A stretch of 64,000 bases of DNA from Mermis nigrescens. Taxonomy: Eukaryota > Nematoda > Enoplea > Mermithida > Mermithidae. Under the pieces are notes generated by a model. It ran no database searches, was not told the DNA's origin, and saw nothing but the letters and a program-made list of their open reading frames with translations. The translations under genes and the position numbers were made by a program. The stretch is taken from the NCBI GenBank assembly GCA_036768485.1, contig JAVLUZ010000142.1:15596407-15660406 (forward strand), written 5' to 3'. Position 1 is the first letter of the stretch. Every line of letters begins with the position of its first letter. Shown piece by piece: positions 42,101 through 51,100 of the stretch.

Positions 42101-45100
42101 AAGTTTTAACCGGCTAATTCTTTAATTTATCAGCATAAAAGTTTTGTAAAGTTACGTTAAAAACATTTATTATGGCTGCGCTCTAATGTCGCGCGCTCTA
42201 ATGTCGGCGCTCTAATGTCGGCGCTCTAATGTCATGCGCTCTAATGTCGACTTACCGGAGTTTCTGCATGCATAATCAACGTTCCTTTTGAATATAACGT
42301 TGCATTTAATTGTCATAAAATTATGTTTTTATAGGGCAGCAAAGGCAGTTAATGTTTCTGACAGATGCTTTCGTGACTAAAAAAAATACTTACCAAATTG
42401 TTTGTATCTTTAAAACAGCGCGACAAATATCATTTTAAAGTCTTAATGCAGAGATGATAGCTTTTCTTTCGAAGCAATCTTCATTCCATTTGCTTTGGTG
42501 ATTAAAAAAAATCAAAAGACTCGGCAAGCGATTTGTTTTTGATCTCACCCTACCCTGTATATTCCTCGAAGTTAAGTTTTTTCATGCTGCTATTATGCAT
42601 GTTAAACGCTTCAAGACTTGAAGACAACGTGAGTTTAAACATCTAATGAGCTTTTACTTGATTTGTCGACAACAGTACTCAAAATAAGTCACTTATTCAT
42701 GCTTTTAAAATGTCCAAAATGCAAAGGTACTAAAATATGTGCGATACTTTTAAATATTGTAAGAAAATGTTGTGTTTTTGATTTCTGTGGAGAAAGATGT
42801 TTTATAGCTTGTTAATGTGTTTAGTCGTGGCACTTTACTATATAAAATGAAGTTGATATTCTCAAACTAAAGCTCATGGTCTTCGTGCTGCAAACAAAAA
42901 ATATTTTTAAGTTTCTCAATGCTGCGGTAATTATGTAAACTGAAATACATTCGAGATCATAATCTTAGTTGCAAATCAGCTGGATTATTATATTAGAGCT
43001 TATCTTAAATTTGATCACGATTATTTGGACATGAGATATTTCTCTTGCACTATTGCCTGTTTCTGCGGTATGCATTAATTAGCTTGTAAAGAAAATTGCT
43101 ATCGATAAGCTTAAGTTGCCCTCGACTTATAGGAGTCAAAAATAAAAAAGTTAGTGTTATTGTATTAAAATTTCAAATTTTCGAAGTAAATAGGTAGTGA
43201 TGCACGAGTTCGCGCAGTTGAATCTAATGCGCCTTCTTACATCAAGTCATCTACATTGTCTAAAGTTTGAATTTTTGTGCTCAGTGACGATAGCTGCTTT
43301 TATAAACACATACTGCAAACATTTTTAGTTTTCTTCATTTGCTGGCTATTATGTTGTAACTTGTATGATCCTATTGAATTTTTTCAGTTTGTGCTTTCTT
43401 TATATTTTCGTTAGTAATTCTTCTTTACTTTCTTTACTGTATGTTGCAGTATTGACTGTTTTATTTTCTCTAGTGTATTAAAGAAGTCGTGTTAAGCACG
43501 CTACATTTTTAGAGAAAAAGCAGAAGTACCGCCGATATGTGTAGGTAGCATGCGATACGCTGATACTACTGTCATCCTGAGATGCACTCAATGCAATGCT
43601 CCGTGTGAGCTCTTCGACGAAGATACTATTGCTTTGGCTGTCGTTTGTTTATCTACCGCTGTTCACAGAGAGCCAGCTATGACCATGCCATATTTGCCAC
43701 GAATTTTAGTCTCTGTTTGCAGAATTGCCAATCAGATATATCATCCCTGGCAAGCAGAAAGGCAAGGCCGAAACTGATGAATATCAAGAAAAGCAAAAAT
43801 AAAATCTAAATTAAAAAAGTGCCTAACACTTTCGGTATACAATCGCAAAAAAATGTTAATTGTATGCAATAATATTTTGCTGTATTGCCCTTTAATAATT
43901 TATTTTTTTCCAAAATGCATGTGCGCCTGTTTTCTTCAACAAGTAACCTTTGCTGCAGTACTACAGTATTCAATCCCTGAAAATATAAAATATTCATTTT
44001 TTAATTGACATAAATCTTATGTTGTCTTTTTCGGAAGGAAAATTCGATAAAATGTAAGCTCTCAGTCTTTTCAAAAAAATTTTTCGGGTCACTAGCTTGA
44101 CTAGAATTTGCGTTTCTTGGCGAAACATTTTGCAAAGTACATAGTTTTGAAGTACGAAACGTATCTCGAAAACTAATCTCTAAATTACAAAAAGGACTGC
44201 CCAAAGTTTCTGTTAAAATGTGTTTTACGGGCCTACAAAGGCTAAAAATAGTTCGGCAACGACCAAATTTTTTTTCTTACTCGCTTTTGTGGCAATGCTT
44301 TCTTCTCGTATGTTCTGCCATTTGTTGACATTTAAAGAATACTGCTTCCTTATATTTCAGTTCCCTTTTTGTACCTGGTAATTGCCGCAGTGTCGCCAGA
44401 CAATTTGTTCGAGTTGTATTACACCAGCTAGCGCCGAACAAACTATTCACTCAACTGTTTCAGTCCGACATAAACGGTAAAGTATTTCGTAAAATTTTTT
44501 GGCTAATTTTATCAAAAAATATTCCTATTGCAGATCCCTTATTTTTCAAGACGATCAGTAATGCTCTAGCTGAATTCAATGAACTCAATCCGGTTGCAGT
44601 TGTTCAAATTTTGCTTAAGGATATTCTTTTCGTATTTACTTCTATCCAATTGCAAATGACGTATTTACACAAACAAAGGACGCATACTTGTCAGATTTAG
44701 GAAACTGACTTCAGGCTTCGAAAGTGCAGGAAACTCGCAAATTAGTGAAAAAATTTTATAATATACTCATTCTGGAAATATTCGTTTTTCTCATGATTTA
44801 AAATTTCCCGAAAAGCGAATAAAGTGATTGATTGATTGGAGTATGCATCGCAGCTCATTGATATATAACCTCGTATTCACACATGCAACGGCTCGAAATT
44901 TTGAGTGGGGTTCCCCGGCCATTTTTAGGGGAGAGGAGGGAGGTAAGTGTCATCCCACTTTTGGCCAAAAACGGCCAAAAACACCTAAAACCGGCCAAAA
45001 ATCTGGGGTCATTAGTTATCTGGCTTTGGGGGATGGGAGGACAACCAAGTCCAGGTGAGGGATCCCCCATCCGCCTGTTACATCTACGCTTGTATTTCTT

Positions 45101-48100
45101 GCTATGCAATGATTTTCTAATCTTAGCGTATATTCAGGAGAAATACTAAGCTGTTCTTTATTTTCAGGATATTTCGGTTAACTGGCCACAATCTGTTCAT
45201 CATGTAATTTCCAACTTAGCTGATTATATAGTCAATATCGCTATTGATTCTTATTTAACTAACTGGGGATCAATAGTACCGTTGTTCGACTCCTTTCTGA
45301 GGCGTTATCTCATTGAGGTCAACGATATTTCCGTGGACGCAGCTAACTTTTTCATCGTTATCAATCACATTTTGCGAGTTCAAAATTTTCATACTTTTAG
45401 GGTGAGCGGGCGTCCAATAAGTTATTTTCTTGCAGGTGTAACGCAATATGTACAAAAAACTCTGATTCAGGCACTTAGCTTGAATTTATATTTAAACGTA
45501 ATGAAAGATGTTTATTTAACCTTTCAGTTTTTATTTATCAAAATTTCCAGATGCTTAATGCGGGCATAATAAAAGACTTGGCTAAAATCTGTTTGTTTTT
45601 ATTTATAAAATAGCTTTGCAGTAACAAACCTTTATGGAGTTTGTTTTACAAAGTTCGAATGCATTTTTGATAAATTTTCAGTTGTTTTTTAAAATATGAT
45701 ATTACCTAAATGTTGTACTAAATCAGCTGTAATGGAAAAACTGAAAGATGAAATGATGTTGCTTGCCACTTACGAAAGTTAGTAAGATTTTTCTATAATA
45801 TGCCTTAATGTGAATACTGCAGAGAATTCATGAAAGCTATCGCGCCAAAAACAGCGTTTCTAATCATGAAATTTTTCAATTTATTATTAGGCTTACGTCA
45901 ATCTATATCTATATCGTATTACTTTGCCCTTTTTATTCTCTAATAGAGTTTCCATAGCTAACAATAATTGTTTACTTCATCTTACGATACTTTTAGGACC
46001 GGTTTACTCCTTTTGGATTCCATGTCAAAGCTTTTAAGTAAAATTATCCAGACGCAAACCGTTAAATTGGTTGATCTGTTAAATCTTTGCTCGTCGTGCA
46101 ACAGAGCTTTTTTGAAGGTAAAAATGTGAATGTTGTTCGATTCAATGAAGTCAAGCTCGTTATTACTCGTTCAGGAACGCGACAAGGAGGGCTTTGCTAG
46201 ATGTTGCGTTAATGAGCTGGTTCAAGCCATCAAATTTAAGAGCAGCCTGCCTGAGGATAATTACATGACTATTGTTATGGTAAAACCTTTAGGCTTTTTA
46301 TGATTTTGGTTAATTATTCATATAAGTTTTTTCATAATTAGCTGATGTTGGAGGATATTGGAGAAGTTGTGGATGAGTCAATAGACAAGGCAACGGTAAC
46401 CTCGTTTTTCACAGCATCTTATTATCATTGTGAGACTCGTTTTGTCAATAATCTTGATTATCAATACGCCTGCCCTCAGTATGTTTTAGTGAAGCATACA
46501 GAAGACTCGTGTCAATCTTAAACTTCCTATAATCTAAATCGCTTTAAAATAATCTAGTCATAAGAATTAAAAACCTGAAATTAAGAAAAGGACGATCGCC
46601 TTCCTTTTTTCGTCATTCATCAAAATGAATTAAATTTTCGCTTTTTCTTCTAGTGGATCAAAAAAGATTGTTTCGCTATTTACATCATATTTGTTTAATA
46701 TAATTAAAAATCTAGTTGGATTATTGAAATTTTTTCTTCTTCAATGTGCAGATCTCGCTGAGAACAGCTGATATATTCAACTTCAAAATTTTCGTCCCCT
46801 AAAATTCAGAAGGCCAGTTGCGCTGCTTTCTGCATTATAAAATAAGTTACAATGCGGGTTTATATTATTACTTATTATTGTTTTTCAGTACAATACTGCA
46901 GTAGCTGATGTAGCCAAATTGTACCTTCAGGATTTCATAGAATTTATAGCCGACTTACACGTTTTGCACCGAATGAAGGTAAGATTAGTAGTTATTAAAA
47001 TTATAAATACATATCATGGAACGAAAAATGTTTTTCGCCTCTTCCCATTATAATTCCATTTCATTTTTTTGTTCTTTCGTGTTCTTGAAACATTAGCATT
47101 TAATAAAGAAAAATTTAAAAAACCTCAAATTGACCCTTTTCTATTGTTAGACGAATCTGGACAACTTATTATTCAGCCTACTTTTTTGTTGTCTGTGGTA
47201 ATCAATAAAAAGTAAACCAGTTTTATATTTAAGACACTGGCAGCCAGATAATCATGTCATTCGCTTCACACAAGTCCAAATTTTATTTCTTCGTAATTTT
47301 ACCGAATTTCATTCTAATTGTGAAATAACTTCAGTTCAAAGAAGCCACACGCATTCCTTCGTTCCTCCTGTCTCTTTACATAGAAAGATTTTGTAATAAA
47401 TTTTTAGAATACTGTCCGTGGTTCCGGCCTGAGAGAAGATACACTCGGCGGCGAGTTGAAAGCTAATCTAGCGCGTTATGTGTCGTACGAAATATCGAGA
47501 GCTAATTCTAGAGACCCGAGAACCATTATTCGATATGTCCCTTGGTTGCTCAGCCCTCCAACGGTCACTTTGCAAGGGTAAAAAAATGTTGATTACATGA
47601 ATTTATGACCTATGGCGTCAATACATTAACAAATTTAGCTAAAATCTAGGAATCAGCTTTTATGTACTTAAACGACGTACATGTGTATATTCGAAATGGA
47701 CTAGACAAAATCTGTCTTTTACACCATCCACTAGAATGTAAAGTTTAAACACCTAGATCTAATTCCCTTTTAAGTGTACAAAAATTAGCTGAAAGTAGCC
47801 CTTAAGCCATAGTACATTTCTATCAGAAAAACTTCTCAACACTCATAAATAAAATTGTTGGCCGACATAAAAAAGTCGAAAACTCGACCAAATGTGTCTT
47901 TTTATCCCCAAATTTTCACACACTTTACACCCCCATACGAGAACTAATGCGAAATTCGAAAAACAAAAAGATGTATATCTAGAGAATTCTATCTTCTACA
48001 ATTCTATACTATCAAATTGTATGAGACGTTCACACACAGTTGTGTATACGGTGGCGGAAAAACCACCAAAAATCGCTACATGTTATAACGTTACGGCATA

Positions 48101-51100
48101 ACTTAACACGCTCATCACAAACTCAATATTGTGCGTAAACAAAAAAGGGCGCCTAATCTTTTATTATCTATCTTGAAAAAACCGCACCTCCCAGATGTGT
48201 CCCGTTATAGCTGTAGGGGGCTCATATGTTGGGGGCACCCAAGTATGTTATAGGTACGCGCTAACGCGCTATATATGATTATATAGTACTATTAGAAAAT
48301 AGATGGATATTTTTTTCTGATTTTATGCACACGTATGTAATTTATTCATTGAAATTCACTACTTTTGAGAACTAATCAGGCTTTAAAAATCTCAATTTAG
48401 TGCATGACGCCAAAGTTGTGGTCACAGACATACATGGGCCGTAGCCAAATTCTGGGGGTCCGATGGGCAAAATTGCCAAAAATAGCATCAAAAATTAAAT
48501 TCTGTGGATTTATTATATTTTTTGGGGGTCCGACAGATTCTAAAGGGTAGACATCCAGACCCCCACGCCCATGTGTGGTCACAAGTCACGCACTCTAAAG
48601 TCTCTGGTTACAGTACCGCATAATGATTATCGTTCGTCATGCATCAGATGAAGATGGATAGATGGTCAGATTAAACGCTTACTTGTTTTGACATAAAATT
48701 TTATCTGTCTGGTTCCTAGAGGCTTATGTATAGCTAATTCAGTAGCGATAATTGATTTAAATGAACATCCCCTATTTGCTAGAGTTTAAAGACATTTTTT
48801 GAATATGATCTCAAATTTAGCATTGATGGATCGAAAGCAGAAAACAAAAGCACAAAAGGATATTTGTTCGTTTTTCTTATACAAACATCCGTTGTGTTTG
48901 ACAGAATAATTTTATAAGTACTAACTTTTTAGATTTTCCTTTTCAGTTTTACCTTTAAAAGATCAAAAAAGGTCGCTTTTAGATTCATTTATCTTAGCGT
49001 ATGTTTGCTAATATTTTTGTATTTTTAACAGACCCACTGAATTTATTGACTGTGTCGGTCACGTCAGACAACTGGCTTGGATTTTGCTAGGCGCCTTGTA
49101 CTATAATGGTTCTATTTCTTGTGTCCCGATCCCACTGGAAACATCTCATTACATATCGGATCACATACAATTCGTTTTGGCCGGCTTTGCAGAGCGATCG
49201 AAAGTACGACGTTATCATAAACTGTTTTTTATTACAACATGTAAAAAATATTTGTGATTTAGTTGTATGTGGGAGGATTGAAAAATGATTTTATTATATT
49301 TATTATAGCTTACGGATTTTTAATTATCCTCTTGGCTACGCACAATGTCTTCAATCGACACTCAAAAATAATTTACTGCCTTTCTTGGCCTTTCCTTGGT
49401 CATCCTGTGGCCTGGGCTTCCCAGACATTCTACTCGAATTTTAGCATAAAGGCTGTTTAATGATATTTTGACAAAATGTGTACAGCTTTGGCAATCAATT
49501 TTCAGACTTTTCGGAAATACTCGGTGAGTTTCTGTAGTGTTAATGATTTTAGATATTTACTAAAAATGTCGGTTTGTACGCAGAGAAAGTGTTTTTGAGG
49601 GAAGTTCACTATACTTTTGGAAAAAAGATTGGTTCTGACCGCCCCTATCCGGAAATCCTTGATCCGTCAGTGCATCTGTAGTGAGCATCGAAGAATATAT
49701 GATCCTCGGCAGGCACGTAGCTGGCCATCCTATTTTGGGAAGACCAATACCAATTTTGGGGGGACTAAGCCCAAAAAGGCCAAAAATAGCACAAAATAAC
49801 GTTTAAAAAGTCCTATTTTCCGATTTTTCTGAATTTTGGGGGTCCGAAGCCCCCATTCCCCCCAGAGATACGTGCATGATCCTCGGATTTTTAATCCACA
49901 TTATATCATGTTTGTATTCTAATGAGGCATATTTCATCAATCGTGAATCTTATTCAAAACCAGATGAGCTAATTATATGGTTTAAAATCAAACCAAAAAG
50001 GCAAAGCTAGTTATATTGGATTTACTGACTCATCTATTGATGTCGAAGTCAGAGGCGACACGATCAGATACGCTCGGGGCGAGTCGGGTTTTGGTGGTCT
50101 GGATCTCCATGATAAAAGAATGGAAAATTTTGGTGTGGCGGTCTAGATCCTCACATCGAAAAAGTGGGAAATATTCTAAGGAAAATGAGGTAAAACAAAG
50201 GCCAAAAATTGATGAAAATTGAAAATTTTATTCAAAAGTGCTTGGAATTGACTAGAAACTCTTAAATAACGTAATTTTAACGCTACCTTGGCATTTATGT
50301 TTTGAAGTCATTTTGGCCCAAAAACCCAATTTTTGACCCACCTTCAGATCGGCTACTGCCCGCCCCCCAGATCGGCCATGCTGTGCATCTATGGACATGA
50401 CCCTCTTGTTTCTGGTATCTTCTAAATTAAATAAATCTAGGTTTTACTGTACATTTAAGTTATTAAGGAAATCATTATAAACAAGTCAAAATGAATTCTA
50501 TCGATTACCCGATTCTTTTCACTCGATTTAAGTGAGAGAAGTCTTCCTGCCATGGAAAAGAGAAAATATTTTACGAATTTGTTGATTTCAGATTTTCGAT
50601 ACTACAAATGTTTAAATTCCACAACATAATTTCCTAAAAGTTGAAAAATGCAAATTCAAGCCACGTAATCATAGTTGGGCGGCACCGAAGTTCTGGGGGT
50701 GCAAGATTTTTTTGAAGGTCAAAAATGGCCTTAAAAATGGTGGTATGGCGGAAAAACACCATTTTTCAACATTTCTCATCGAGCACTATCCATTGGCATC
50801 AAAAAATTGCGAAAAAACACAAAAAAAAATTTCAAAAATTGAATTCTGGGGGAGGGGGTATTTTGATTTCTGGGGGGTATTTTGGTTTCTCGGGCGGGGG
50901 GTGCATACACCTCAATCCCCCACACCCAGGCATGCACGTAATGCTTTCTTCAGTGCTAAGGTACAAAAATCGCTAAGCAATGTTTAAATGCTAAATGATG
51001 GATACTGAAATTGAAAGAGATACATGTATTTGTCAGCATAGATTCTTAGCGTGGTCGGTTTGGGGTCAGCTCTGTCTGGGGATCAAATATTGAGCTTTTC

